A DNA stretch of 64,000 bases from Eubacterium sp. (GTDB lineage Bacteria; Bacillota; Clostridia; Oscillospirales; Acutalibacteraceae): the NCBI GenBank assembly GCA_029258375.1, contig JARHZA010000001.1, positions 663,564 to 727,563 of the forward strand. Reading direction: 5' to 3'. The notes below the pieces were generated by a model. That model searched no databases. It saw nothing but the letters and a program-made list of their open reading frames with translations, and had not been told where the DNA came from. Below, in pieces: positions 9,388 through 18,739 of this stretch. The first letter of the stretch is position 1, and every line of letters starts with the position of its first letter. The translations under genes were made by a program, and so were the position numbers.

Positions 9388-10434
9388 TTAATTTTTTTCA
9401 AGATAAATACTTCTTGTTGGGTAAGCAAAATCTGTATTGTTATGTTCAATAATTCTTTTAATTTCAAAGTTAAGTTCTTCAATAAATTTAAAATAAACTT
9501 CAATTTGCGTTGTGTCTATATAACATCTAATTTGAAGATTTATTGCAGATTCTTCATATTCAGCAAAGCAAACTCTAATTGTGTTTGAGTCAACCATTTC
9601 GTGTTTATCAAGATATTCAAAAATTTCTTTTTCACAATTCTTTAAAGCACTTTCAGGAGTAGAATAAACAAGTCCAATCTTAAATTCAACAAGTTTTCTT
9701 GTTAATCTTGCGTAGTTGGTAATTAAAGAGTCTGAAAGAGTAGAGTTTGGTACAACAATTATTGAATCATCAAGTTTTCTAATTCTTGTTGAACGCATTG
9801 TAATATCTTCAACTGTGCCTTTAAAATCTTTTGTTTCAATAAAATCGCCAGCACCAAAAGGCTTGTCAAATATAATAACAAAACCAGATACAAGGTTTTT
9901 AAGTGTGTCTTGTGCAGCAAGCGATATTGCCAAACCACCAACACCAAGACCTGTTAAAAGACCGTTTATGTTATAACCAAGTTCAGATATTACCATTACA
10001 ACGGCAATACAAACAACTATTACTTTTAATAGGTTTGAAAAAAACTTAATAGCAACTTCATTTACTTCACTATCGCCGTTTTTTAAGTTGAAAATAAGGC
10101 TAATGTTGTTTGAAACATAGTTTAATATACCTGAACAAAAAATCATTATAGTTATGATTTTAAAAGTGTCTACAATCATTTTGTGCTTGTAGTTTAGATA
10201 AATTCCAATAAATAAACCACACACTATTAAAAACGTTGATAAAGGACGTTTTAAACTTGATTTAAATGCTTCATTAAGTTCTGGCTTTTTGCTAAACAAT
10301 ATTTTGCCAGTAATATTTAAAACAAAATCAGAAATTTTATTTTTTAATGAATAAATTACAAAGAATATAAAAATTCCAATAACAATATTTACATACGTTT
10401 TATATTCAGTTAAAAATGCAATAAAGTTTTCCAT
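9388..10434 (-). CDS. small-conductance mechanosensitive channel (MscS family)
   Basis: The protein (348 residues) has about four N-terminal membrane segments. The last carries the glycine/alanine-rich pore helix GLGVGGLAISLAAQDTLKNL characteristic of MscS TM3, followed by the beta domain (GDFIETKDFKGTVEDI...TRIRKLDDSIIVVPN) and an alpha/beta C-terminal domain. It would release solutes on hypo-osmotic shock from the cytoplasmic membrane. The length is longer than E. coli MscS (286) because of extra N-terminal helices. It is likely monocistronic, and the ATG follows GGAAGTAA-like sequence. Confidence 0.94.
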   Translation of the reverse strand: MENFIAFLTEYKTYVNIVIGIFIFFVIYSLKNKISDFVLNITGKILFSKKPELNEAFKSSLKRPLSTFLIVCGLFIGIYLNYKHKMIVDTFKIITIMIFCSGILNYVSNNISLIFNLKNGDSEVNEVAIKFFSNLLKVIVVCIAVVMVISELGYNINGLLTGLGVGGLAISLAAQDTLKNLVSGFVIIFDKPFGAGDFIETKDFKGTVEDITMRSTRIRKLDDSIIVVPNSTLSDSLITNYARLTRKLVEFKIGLVYSTPESALKNCEKEIFEYLDKHEMVDSNTIRVCFAEYEESAINLQIRCYIDTTQIEVYFKFIEELNFEIKRIIEHNNTDFAYPTRSIYLEKN

Positions 10435-10512
10435 AAATTACTTCCTTTCTTTTTTGTGAATTTAATTTTTTAGCAAACTATTTTTACACTATTCCTATTT
10501 TACATTTAAACA

Positions 10513-11571
10513 TTAAATTGTGCAATAAAAATTGCTTTCCCAAGCAGGAATATAAGGGGAGTGACGAAAATAAATCTTATAATTTTCGTTTAGTTCAAGA
10601 ATTTTCATAGGCAAAGAAAATAAATCTTCGTTTCTATGATAAGCACAAACATATAGTTTTGGAGAATGTTTTTTTATAGTGTTTTTACAACCTTCAAGTG
10701 CCTTTAATTCAGCGCCTTCAATATCCATTTTTAACATTGTAACTTCGTCATCAATTAAACTATCTATGTCTGTTACAGAAACAGGAACACCTTCTGCGGA
10801 TAGTTTGGAATTTCGCCCTGCTTTTTTAGAAAAAATAAGTGTATCTCTCTTTTCCCAAGCACCAAGATTGTAAAGTGAAACACCTTGCATACCACTTGTG
10901 TTTTTGGTTAACTTTTTGTAGTTTTTTTCATCGGGTTCAAGAGCGTAAATATGCTTGTAATTATTTCCTGTATATGCGGTAAATTCTCGTATTGTATCAC
11001 CATCATACGCACCCATATCAACTATTGTTTCGTGGTCATTTAACTGCAATATATTTTCATATATTTCACTCTTGTTATATGTGGTTGAATTGTAAAGGTA
11101 TTTAACTTTACCACTTATTTTGAAATTTATAATGTCCTCATATACTTTTTTGCTTTCTTCATCAGCAAGTTTATTGTAAATATACTCAAATTTGTCTTTG
11201 TTTTCTTCAAAATATTCTCTTGTAAATATTCCGTCGCCAGCAACTGGAACATCAGGGGCAAAAACAGAATGTTCATCATTCATCTTTTTTATTTTTTTTA
11301 GCATATCATCAAGGTGCGTTGCAAATGCTAATACTATATTGAAATCATTATATTTTTCACACACTTCACTGTATTTTAAAACTTTGTGCCCAAGAAATGA
11401 ATGTCCTCTTACAAACTCATCGCTTGCAAAAATGTCTGCAACTTCAACACCATAATCTTTTAAAACAGAAATGATTTTTTCTGCACCGTTGCCCATTCCA
11501 TAAATAACAACAGGTTTATTGTCATCGGCAAGAAATTGCCACACGTCTTTTTCAAAAATATTTAAACTCAT
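10513..11571 (-). CDS. FkbM-family methyltransferase with N-terminal Rossmann-like domain
   Basis: The C-terminal half (about 165-352) is an SAM-dependent FkbM methyltransferase: motif I IVDMGAYDGDTIREF, acidic loop YALEPDEKNYKKL and post-motif LKMDIEGAELKALEG. The N-terminal half has a nucleotide-binding-like start (VVIYGMGNGAEKIISVLKDYG), resembling Rossmann domains in sugar-modifying proteins. FkbM enzymes O-methylate small molecules or glycans; the acceptor is unknown. ATG 11571 follows GAGGTGATGAT. No glycan cluster surrounds it, so a role in surface polysaccharide modification is only inference. Confidence 0.85.
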   Translation of the reverse strand: MSLNIFEKDVWQFLADDNKPVVIYGMGNGAEKIISVLKDYGVEVADIFASDEFVRGHSFLGHKVLKYSEVCEKYNDFNIVLAFATHLDDMLKKIKKMNDEHSVFAPDVPVAGDGIFTREYFEENKDKFEYIYNKLADEESKKVYEDIINFKISGKVKYLYNSTTYNKSEIYENILQLNDHETIVDMGAYDGDTIREFTAYTGNNYKHIYALEPDEKNYKKLTKNTSGMQGVSLYNLGAWEKRDTLIFSKKAGRNSKLSAEGVPVSVTDIDSLIDDEVTMLKMDIEGAELKALEGCKNTIKKHSPKLYVCAYHRNEDLFSLPMKILELNENYKIYFRHSPYIPAWESNFYCTI

Positions 11572-11680
11572 ATCATCACCTCGTTTATGATAACATAAAA
11601 TAGCCCTCTTTACAAATAAATTAAAAAAGTATATAATAATTAAAATATTTTAATATACAAAAGTGGGGGTTTATGCCTTT

Positions 11681-12484
11681 ATGGCTGGCAATCTATTAAA
11701 ACTGTTCAAAAAGAACTCAACGGAGGAAGAAATTAAGCAGCTCGTTGACGAAGACGAACAGGTTGGTGAACTTGAAGTTTCACAAAGACAAATGATAAAC
11801 AACATATTCCAGTTTGATGATATCAATGCAGGCGATATAATGACACATCGCACAGATATTGAAGCTATTGAAGATAACACATCACTTTCAGATGTTGCAA
11901 GTGTGGCAATCAAAATGGGATTTTCTCGAATTCCTGTTTATCACGAAGATCTTGATAATATCGTTGGTATACTTTATGTTAAAGATTTACTCAAATTTAT
12001 TGGCTCAAAAATATCTTCAGATGAAAATCTAAAAGATTATATTCGTGAGCCTGTTTTTGTGCCAGAGACTATTGCTTGTGGTAAACTTTTTGCAAAAATG
12101 ACAGAAACAAGAATTCAAATTGCAATTGTAGTTGACGAATATGGTGGCACAGCTGGTCTTGTCACTATGGAAGATGTGCTCGAAAGCATAGTTGGTAATA
12201 TTCAAGATGAGTATGACGACGAAGAAGAAGAGATTGAAAAGATTGACGAAAAAACCTATACTTTTGACGGCTCAACGGATATTGAAGATGCAGAAAAAAT
12301 CCTTGGTACTAAAATTCCAAACGGTGATTATGATACCATTGCTGGATTTGTAATAAATCTTCTTGGTTTTCTTCCAAGTGGTAATGAAGAAGAACCAATA
12401 GAAGTTGAATTTGGGAATATTAAATTTACTGTTCTTAAAGTTGAGGACAGACGAATAGAACTTATTAAGGCAGAGATAAATTGA
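11681..12484 (+). CDS. CorC/HlyC-like CBS-domain protein without DUF21 membrane domain
   Basis: About 267 residues with two CBS domains (IMTHRTDIEAIEDNTSLSDV... and VPETIACGKLFAKMTETRIQ..., with DEYGGTAGLVTMEDVLESIVG) and a C-terminal CorC_HlyC domain (TYTFDGSTDIEDAEKILG...). The N-terminal DUF21 transmembrane domain of CNNM-type transporters is absent, as in proteobacterial CorC/YbeX. Linkage to phoH, ybeY and era fits YbeX, which is implicated in ribosome maturation and Mg homeostasis. GTG 11663 opens the frame, but the GGGGG tract suits ATG 11681. Its stop overlaps the phoH start (TGATG). Confidence 0.88.
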   Translation: MAGNLLKLFKKNSTEEEIKQLVDEDEQVGELEVSQRQMINNIFQFDDINAGDIMTHRTDIEAIEDNTSLSDVASVAIKMGFSRIPVYHEDLDNIVGILYVKDLLKFIGSKISSDENLKDYIREPVFVPETIACGKLFAKMTETRIQIAIVVDEYGGTAGLVTMEDVLESIVGNIQDEYDDEEEEIEKIDEKTYTFDGSTDIEDAEKILGTKIPNGDYDTIAGFVINLLGFLPSGNEEEPIEVEFGNIKFTVLKVEDRRIELIKAEIN

Positions 12485-13449
12485 TGACAGAAGAAATTAT
12501 AAATTTTGACGGAATCGAACAAGCAGTTAGTTTGTTTGGTTCTTTTGACAGTAATATTAACCTAATTGAAGACGAGTTTGGCGTAACTGTAATAAGCAGA
12601 GGAAGCGATTTGAAAGTTGTTGGAGAACCAGAAAATGTTTCTCTTGCTGCTAAAACGTTAAATAGTTTGTTAACACTCATAAATAAAGGCGAAAATATTA
12701 CTGACCAAAATGTTCGTTATGTTATTAGTCTTGTAAGAGAAGGCAGCGAAGATAAAATTACTTCAATGTCAACAGAATCTATTTGCATTACTTCAAAAGG
12801 CAAACCTGTAAAACCAAAAACACTTGGTCAAAAAAAGTATTGTGAGGCAATAGATAAAAACACTATCACTTTTGGTGTTGGACCTGCTGGTACAGGCAAA
12901 ACTTATCTTGCTGTTGCAAAAGCAGTTACAGCTTTTCGTTCAAAAGAAGTTAGCAGAATAATACTAACGCGTCCTGCTGTTGAAGCTGGAGAAAAGTTGG
13001 GCTTCCTTCCAGGCGATTTGCAAAGTAAGGTTGATCCCTATTTAAGACCGCTTTACGATGCACTTTTTGATATGTTTGGTGCAGAAAATTTTCAACGCTA
13101 TCAAGAACGTGGTGCTATTGAAGTTGCACCTCTTGCTTATATGAGAGGTCGCACACTTGATGATAGTTTTATAATTCTTGATGAAGCTCAAAACACAACA
13201 CCAGAACAGATGAAAATGTTTTTAACACGTTTAGGTTTTGGTTCAAAAATGGTTGTTACTGGCGATATTACGCAAATAGATTTGCCTGATGGTAAAACAT
13301 CAGGATTAAAAAAAGTTATTCGCATTTTAAAAAATGTTGATGATATAGAAATTTGTAAGTTTACTCAAAAAGATGTTGTGCGTCATCGTTTGGTGCAAGA
13401 TATTATTAAGGCTTACGAAAGATATGAAAATGAAGGAGGAAAAAGGTAA
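12484..13449 (+). CDS. phoH: PhoH-like ATPase (YbeZ)
   Basis: This P-loop ATPase has an N-terminal KH-like segment (about 1-80), Walker A GPAGTGKTYLAVAKA (about residue 138), Walker B FIILDEAQNTTPEQMKMFL and a sensor region VVTGDITQIDLP. PhoH/YbeZ proteins are thought to work with YbeY in rRNA processing. ATG 12484 overlaps the preceding stop, and its own stop overlaps ybeY (TAATG), so translation is likely coupled. The length of about 321 residues is normal. Confidence 0.96.
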   Translation: MTEEIINFDGIEQAVSLFGSFDSNINLIEDEFGVTVISRGSDLKVVGEPENVSLAAKTLNSLLTLINKGENITDQNVRYVISLVREGSEDKITSMSTESICITSKGKPVKPKTLGQKKYCEAIDKNTITFGVGPAGTGKTYLAVAKAVTAFRSKEVSRIILTRPAVEAGEKLGFLPGDLQSKVDPYLRPLYDALFDMFGAENFQRYQERGAIEVAPLAYMRGRTLDDSFIILDEAQNTTPEQMKMFLTRLGFGSKMVVTGDITQIDLPDGKTSGLKKVIRILKNVDDIEICKFTQKDVVRHRLVQDIIKAYERYENEGGKR

Positions 13450-13952
13450 TGGATTCAATCAAAGTAGTAATTTCAAATGATCAAAAAAAAGTAAAAGTAC
13501 CTACCGGTATAAGACTTCTTATACGTCGTTCATGCCATGCAGTGTTAGAACTGGAAAATTTTGAAGGGTCAGCAGAAGTATCTGTTCGCTTTGTAGACAA
13601 TGCTCAAATTAGAGAACTTAATAATACATATCGTCATATCGACAGAGAAACAGATGTTTTATCATTTCCACTTGGAGAAAATGGTGTTTATGATATAAAC
13701 CCATCAACAGGTGCAAAATTGCTTGGTGATATTGTTATTTCTATGGAAAAAGCAATGGAACAAGCAGAGTTATATAATCACCCACTTCAACGTGAAATTG
13801 GATTTTTAACAGTTCACTCAATGCTTCATCTTCTTGGATATGACCATGAAGCTGGTGGAATGGAAGAAGTTAGAATGAGAGAAAAGGAAGAAACAGTGTT
13901 AACTCGAATCGGCTGGAAGAGAGATAACAGTTATTATATGGGAGACGAATAA
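13449..13952 (+). CDS. ybeY: endoribonuclease YbeY
   Basis: This 167-residue metal-dependent RNase acts in 16S rRNA 3' end maturation and late 70S quality control. It carries the zinc motif HSMLHLLGYDHE (H-x3-H-x5-H) near residue 125 and the conserved RHIDRETDVLSFP segment. An excellent GAAGGAGGAAAAAGG site precedes ATG 13449. It overlaps phoH and era by one base at each end, making a tight operon. Confidence 0.97.
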   Translation: MDSIKVVISNDQKKVKVPTGIRLLIRRSCHAVLELENFEGSAEVSVRFVDNAQIRELNNTYRHIDRETDVLSFPLGENGVYDINPSTGAKLLGDIVISMEKAMEQAELYNHPLQREIGFLTVHSMLHLLGYDHEAGGMEEVRMREKEETVLTRIGWKRDNSYYMGDE

Positions 13953-14839
13953 TGACAAAAACAGCATTCATCGCTATTGTTGGTAAGCCAAATGTTGGCA
14001 AATCTTCTTTGTTAAATAAAATGCTTGGTGCAAAAATTGCAATTGTTTCATCAAAACCACAAACTACAAGAACAAAAATTATGGGTGTTCTAACTGTTGA
14101 TGAAACACAACTTGTTTTTACTGATACACCAGGTTTTCATAAACCACATAACAGGCTTGGTGAATATATGAATACTGCCGTTGGCGATAGCATTGGCGGA
14201 ACTGATGCAGTTATTTTTGTAGTAGAGCCAAGAGGCGAACTTGATGAAAAAGAACTTGAACTTATCAAGAAGTTTAAGCAAGAAAAACTCCCAGTAATTC
14301 TTGCAATAAACAAGATTGATATGATAAAAGAAAAAACGGAACTTTTAGCACGAATTTTGCACTTAACAAAGCTTTTTGATTTTGAGGCAGTTGTTCCAGT
14401 TTCTGCAACTGAGGGAGACGGTGTTTCCGAACTTCTTGATGAGTTGAAGAAGTTAGCATTCGAAAGTGTTCACTTTTTCCCAGATGACACTTTAACAGAT
14501 CAGCCAGAAAGAGTTATTGCAGCAGAAATTATAAGAGAAAAAATTCTACGTCTTATGGATAAAGAAATTCCTCATGGCATTGCAGTTTCTATCGAAAAAA
14601 TGCACGAACGTGAAAATAAAAAGATTCTTGATATTGATGCAACTATCTATTGTGAACGTGATACTCATAAGGGTATGGTAATTGGCAAAAACGGTTCAAT
14701 GCTTAAAAAGATTTCTACCTTTGCAAGACAAGATTTAGAATCATTTTTTGATATAAAAGTAAACCTTCACACATGGGTTAAAGTTAAGGATAACTGGAGA
14801 AATAAGGAAGGTTTAATTCACAACTTCGGATTGGATTAA
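13952..14839 (+). CDS. era: GTPase Era
   Basis: Era binds 16S rRNA near its 3' end and couples 30S assembly to GTP. It has G1 GKPNVGKSSLLNK, G3 DTPGFH, G4 NKID, and a C-terminal KH domain ending in VKVKDNWRNKEGLIHNFG. At 295 residues it is the standard length. The start overlaps the ybeY stop (TAATG). Confidence 0.98.
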   Translation: MTKTAFIAIVGKPNVGKSSLLNKMLGAKIAIVSSKPQTTRTKIMGVLTVDETQLVFTDTPGFHKPHNRLGEYMNTAVGDSIGGTDAVIFVVEPRGELDEKELELIKKFKQEKLPVILAINKIDMIKEKTELLARILHLTKLFDFEAVVPVSATEGDGVSELLDELKKLAFESVHFFPDDTLTDQPERVIAAEIIREKILRLMDKEIPHGIAVSIEKMHERENKKILDIDATIYCERDTHKGMVIGKNGSMLKKISTFARQDLESFFDIKVNLHTWVKVKDNWRNKEGLIHNFGLD

Positions 14840-14894
14840 AATGGCACAAATTTTATCATACGTCATAGGATAAAATAATATTGGCGGTGATAAA

Positions 14895-15047
14895 ATGATT
14901 GATGAAAACTGGGTTAAGTTTACCCAAACAGGTAGTATAAATGACTATCTTAAATATAAAGAAAACGAGAATTATTTGAAGGCAGAAGAAAATGCAAACA
15001 ACTACCAAGGGACTTGTAATAAGGGAACGGAGTATAGGGGAGAGTGA
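14895..15047 (+). CDS. yqzL: YqzL-family small protein
   Basis: A 50-residue ORF begins MIDENWVKFTQTGSINDYL and continues KYKE. The pattern W-x-x-F-x-x-TG-x-x-x-x-YL plus the position between era and recO match the small YqzL family of Bacillus and clostridia; its function is unknown. GGCGGTGA six bases upstream is a good ribosome site. The 3' third is out of frame with, and overlaps by 56 bases, the start of recO, so the conserved part lies before the overlap and the tail beyond residue 32 is probably unconstrained. Translational coupling to recO is likely. Confidence 0.75.
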   Translation: MIDENWVKFTQTGSINDYLKYKENENYLKAEENANNYQGTCNKGTEYRGE

Positions 15048-15729
15048 CCGTTTAGTTACTCTCCTTACTGCTGATTATGGACTTGTTAAGGCATTTGTAA
15101 GGCGTGCAAATCAAATAAAAAGCAGACTGAATTCTGCAACAACTCTTTTTGCATACAGTGAATTTAGTCTTTATAGAACTAAAGAAGCTTTTGTTGTTGA
15201 TAATGCCGTTCCAATTGATGTTTTTTTTGATTTAAGAAAAGATATAGACAGGCTTGCACTGGCACAGTATTTTGCTCAACTTGCTTATGAAATGGGAGCA
15301 GAAGAGCAACCAAATGAAGAACTATTAAGATTAACTTTAAATTCTTTACATCTTCTTTGTAAGGGTGGAAAAGAATTAAAACAAATCAAAGCTGTTTTTG
15401 AATTTCGTGCCCTTTCGCTTGGTGGCTATATGCCATCAATTCTTGCTTGTGATAATTGTGGTACATACGAAACAGATATGATGTATTTTGATACGTTAGA
15501 GGGCAAAATTTATTGCGAAAATTGTCAAAAAACAGGTGCAATTCTTTTGCCAAAAAATGTTATTACAGCTGTTAGGTTTATTTGTCTAACAGAGCCAACA
15601 AAAATTTTTAGTTTTAGTTTAAGTAAAGAAAATCTTGATTTACTTAGTGATATAGCAGAAAAATATATGATGTCTCATGTTCAAAGAAAACTGAGCACAC
15701 TTGAATTTTATAAAGGATTACAAGGATGA
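14992..15729 (+). CDS. recO: DNA repair protein RecO
   Basis: RecO loads RecA with RecR/RecF by displacing SSB and annealing strands. The N-terminal OB fold starts TTKGLVIRERSIGESDRLV, and a four-Cys zinc site is present (CDNCGTYE... and ...IYCENCQKTG, about residues 150-178). 245 residues is typical. ATG 14992 lies inside yqzL, and the AGAAGAA upstream is a weak ribosome site, consistent with translation coupled to yqzL. It overlaps mutS2 by four bases. Confidence 0.95.
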   Translation: MQTTTKGLVIRERSIGESDRLVTLLTADYGLVKAFVRRANQIKSRLNSATTLFAYSEFSLYRTKEAFVVDNAVPIDVFFDLRKDIDRLALAQYFAQLAYEMGAEEQPNEELLRLTLNSLHLLCKGGKELKQIKAVFEFRALSLGGYMPSILACDNCGTYETDMMYFDTLEGKIYCENCQKTGAILLPKNVITAVRFICLTEPTKIFSFSLSKENLDLLSDIAEKYMMSHVQRKLSTLEFYKGLQG

Positions 15730-18098
15730 ATAAACATTACGAAGCGCTTGAACTTAATACAGTTTTAAAAATGCTTGCAAACGAGGCAACTTGTGAAGAT
15801 GCAAAAGATTTGGCAGAAAGTTTAACTCCAACAAGTGATTTAAGCGAAGTAGAACTTCTTTTAGCCCAAACAGAAGATGCGTTTTCACTTCTTGCACGAT
15901 TTGGTGCACCATCTTTTTCAGGACTAAAAAATGTAAACAACCCTCTTCACAGAGCAGCAGCAGGCGGTGCACTTAATACAATAGAACTTCTGAATATTGC
16001 ATATACATTGCGTTCTCTTCGTTCGCTTTATGAGTGGTATGGCCATTGCTCTGGTGTTAAAACTAATCTTGACTTTTTCTTTGACGGAATTGTTGTAAAC
16101 AAATATCTTGAAACAAAGATTTTAACCGCAATTTTAGGCGAAGATGAAATATCAGATAAAGCATCAGAAGAGCTTTTTGAAATTAGAAGAAAAATAAGGG
16201 CAAAGTCAAACTCTGTTCGTGAAAAACTTGATGCTATTATACATTCTTCACATTATCAAAAGTTTTTACAAGAATCTATTGTTACACAAAGAAATGGAAG
16301 ATACGTTGTTCCTGTTAAAGCAGAAAATAGAAGTGAAGTTCAGGGACTTGTGCACGACACCTCTTCTTCTGGTGCAACAGTATTTATAGAACCAATTTCA
16401 GTAGTTGATGCTAACAACGAAATAAAAGTTCTTGAGGGCAGAGAAAGAGAAGAAATTCAAAGAATTTTATACGAACTTTCTGTTGAAGCAGGCACTTTTT
16501 CAGAAAGCATTAAACATTCTTATGAAAATGCAGTAAGACTTAATCTCATTTTTGCAAAGGCACACCTTGCTTATAAAATGAAAGCATCAAAACCAATTTT
16601 AAATGATGAGGGTATTATAGAACTTAAAAATGCTCGTCATCCTCTTTTAAATCCAAAAACGGTTGTGCCAACAAATATTTCTCTTGGAGAAAGTTTTGAT
16701 ACACTTGTTATAACTGGTCCAAACACTGGTGGTAAAACTGTTTCAATTAAAACTATTGGTCTTTTTACATTGATGACTATGTGTGGGCTACTCATACCAG
16801 TATCAGACCAATCAAAAATATCTGTTTTTAATAAAGTTCTTGTAGATGTTGGCGATGAGCAAAGTATTCAACAGAACCTTTCAACATTTTCTGCACATAT
16901 GGTTAATATAATAGATATAATGAAAAAGGCAGATGAACGATCTCTTGTGCTTATAGACGAACTTGGTGCAGGCACAGACCCAGTTGAAGGCGCAGCACTT
17001 GCCGTTTCAATTATAGAAAATATTCGCTCAAAGGGTGCTAAGATTGCAGCAACAACTCACTATGCAGAATTAAAAGCTTATGCGCTTGAAACAGAAGGCG
17101 TTTCTAACGGTTGTTGCGAATTTGATGTTAAAACTTTAAGACCAACTTATAAATTGTTGATTGGTGTTCCAGGTAGATCAAATGCTTTTGCTATTTCCGA
17201 ACATCTTGGTATGGATAAATCTGTTGTTGAAGAGGCAAAGGCTTTAATTGGTAACGATAATCGTTCTTTTGAAGCAGTTCTTCAAAAACTCGAAAATACA
17301 AGAATAGAACTTGAAGAAGAAAAGATAAAAGCACAAAAAGCAACTGAGGCTGCAAATAGAATGAGATCTAAAGCTCAATCTGAAAAAGATAAGATTGAGC
17401 AACTCAAAGCAAATGAAATGGAAAAAGTTAAACGTGAGGCAGAAAAAATTATAAACGATGCTAAACGTCAAAGCTCTGATTTCCTTTTACAACTTGAAAA
17501 GTTAAAGAAAGATGCAACAAAAACAAACGTAACAGAAGTTGCAAGAAAAACAAGAAGAGAAATTAAAAATCGCCTTGGCGAAATGGATGATATTATCAAT
17601 CCACGTCAACTTGCTGAAAATTGGGACGATGATTACAAACTTCCTCGACCAGTTGTTAAGGGTGATAGTGTAATAATTCGCAATATTGGCGAAGGCGAAG
17701 TTCTTGAAGTAACCAAAGATAAAGTTCTTGTTCAGTCTGGTATGTTAAAAACCCGTGTTAAAATGAGCGATTTGGTTCTTACAGAAAAGAAAAAGAAGAA
17801 AGAAGTTAAAACTACTCGTTCAGTTTATAGAACAACATCAAAGGCAGATGCCGATTTTAAAACAGAAATTGATTTAAGAGGTCAGTTAGTAGATGAGGCA
17901 CTTTCAAATCTTGAATTGTTTATTGATAAGTGCGTTCTAAATAATATTTCTGAGATAAGAATTATACACGGAAAAGGAACAGGTGCACTTAGAAGTGCTG
18001 TTTCGGAAGAATTAAAGCATCACAGAAACATTAAAGAATACAGACTTGGTGTTTATGGCGAGGGCGAAAATGGTGTTACAATTGCAACTTTAAAATAA
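15726..18098 (+). CDS. mutS2: MutS2 (ribosome-collision/recombination ATPase with Smr domain)
   Basis: 790 residues: MutS core and clamp region (1-300), ABC-type ATPase with Walker A GPNTGGKTVSIKT (about 330) and Walker B VLIDELGAGTDPVEGAALA, a long coiled coil (about 515-600), a KOW-like segment and a C-terminal Smr endonuclease domain with DLRGQLVDEAL and HGKGTGALR. MutS2 suppresses homologous recombination in some bacteria and splits collided ribosomes in Bacillus. ATG 15726 overlaps the recO stop (ATGA) after AAGGA. It ends the corC-to-mutS2 run; the next gene has its own promoter. Confidence 0.96.
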   Translation: MNKHYEALELNTVLKMLANEATCEDAKDLAESLTPTSDLSEVELLLAQTEDAFSLLARFGAPSFSGLKNVNNPLHRAAAGGALNTIELLNIAYTLRSLRSLYEWYGHCSGVKTNLDFFFDGIVVNKYLETKILTAILGEDEISDKASEELFEIRRKIRAKSNSVREKLDAIIHSSHYQKFLQESIVTQRNGRYVVPVKAENRSEVQGLVHDTSSSGATVFIEPISVVDANNEIKVLEGREREEIQRILYELSVEAGTFSESIKHSYENAVRLNLIFAKAHLAYKMKASKPILNDEGIIELKNARHPLLNPKTVVPTNISLGESFDTLVITGPNTGGKTVSIKTIGLFTLMTMCGLLIPVSDQSKISVFNKVLVDVGDEQSIQQNLSTFSAHMVNIIDIMKKADERSLVLIDELGAGTDPVEGAALAVSIIENIRSKGAKIAATTHYAELKAYALETEGVSNGCCEFDVKTLRPTYKLLIGVPGRSNAFAISEHLGMDKSVVEEAKALIGNDNRSFEAVLQKLENTRIELEEEKIKAQKATEAANRMRSKAQSEKDKIEQLKANEMEKVKREAEKIINDAKRQSSDFLLQLEKLKKDATKTNVTEVARKTRREIKNRLGEMDDIINPRQLAENWDDDYKLPRPVVKGDSVIIRNIGEGEVLEVTKDKVLVQSGMLKTRVKMSDLVLTEKKKKKEVKTTRSVYRTTSKADADFKTEIDLRGQLVDEALSNLELFIDKCVLNNISEIRIIHGKGTGALRSAVSEELKHHRNIKEYRLGVYGEGENGVTIATLK

Positions 18099-18212
18099 AT
18101 GTTGATAATACACTTATTATATTAAAATATGTAATTAAGTTAACTAAAACTATAATATTAGAAAAAATGTGCGTTATTTTGTAAATAAGTAAAAAAAATA
18201 TTGTGTTTTTTC

Positions 18213-18241
18213 TTGACTTATTTGAATTACTTGGGTATAAT
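18213..18241 (+). promoter_or_regulatory. sigma-A promoter for ylxM-ffh
   Basis: TTGACT (18213-18218) and a perfect TATAAT (18236-18241) are 17 bases apart, with TGGG just upstream of the -10. It lies 57 bases before the ylxM GTG in the 200-base gap after mutS2. Confidence 0.85.
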
Positions 18242-18298
18242 AACCATTGCTGTAAAGATTATATACTTTACACTTATTTCTGTGAGGAGGGCATAATA

Positions 18299-18661
18299 GT
18301 GGCAAAAAATTTAGAAGTTTCGTTTTTGCTTGATTTTTATGGCGAAATGTTAACACAAAAGCAACACGATTTTCTTGTTTACTATTATGATGATGACCTT
18401 TCACTTTCAGAAATTGCAGAAAATGAGGGTATTACCCGTCAAGGCGTTAGAGATGCTATTAAAAGAGCCGAAGGTCAACTTTTCGATATGGAAGAAAGAC
18501 TTGGTCTTGCAAAGCGTTTTACAGAAATGAGAAAAGGCCTTGAAGAAATTAAAGAATGTGCAGAAAAGATTAACGAATACAATCTAAATCACAGTCTTTC
18601 AATGGAAATAAACGATAATGTTACAAAAATTAAATCTCTTGCCGATTTTCTTGCAGAATAA
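18299..18661 (+). CDS. ylxM: YlxM-type helix-turn-helix protein, SRP-associated
   Basis: A 120-residue protein starting AKNLEVSFLLDFYGEMLTQK with a sigma-70 region 4-like HTH (DDLSLSEIAENEGITRQGVRDAI), the hallmark of YlxM/p13 proteins encoded next to ffh. YlxM binds the SRP and modulates its GTPase in streptococci. The frame is open from 18203, but the promoter lies in that part; GTG 18299 with GAGGAGGG eight bases upstream is the real start. ffh follows 78 bases later. Confidence 0.92.
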   Translation: MAKNLEVSFLLDFYGEMLTQKQHDFLVYYYDDDLSLSEIAENEGITRQGVRDAIKRAEGQLFDMEERLGLAKRFTEMRKGLEEIKECAEKINEYNLNHSLSMEINDNVTKIKSLADFLAE

Positions 18662-18739
18662 TTAGCTAATTTAATTTGTAACTTACATAAATATATAAAT
18701 TATACATTTATATTGATAATTGCAGGGAGTTGATTACTT

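Noticed and set aside
9288-9588. Small ORFs on both strands around the 9.3 kb terminator
   Set aside because: They lie antisense to the MscS and membrane-protein genes and have no ribosome sites.
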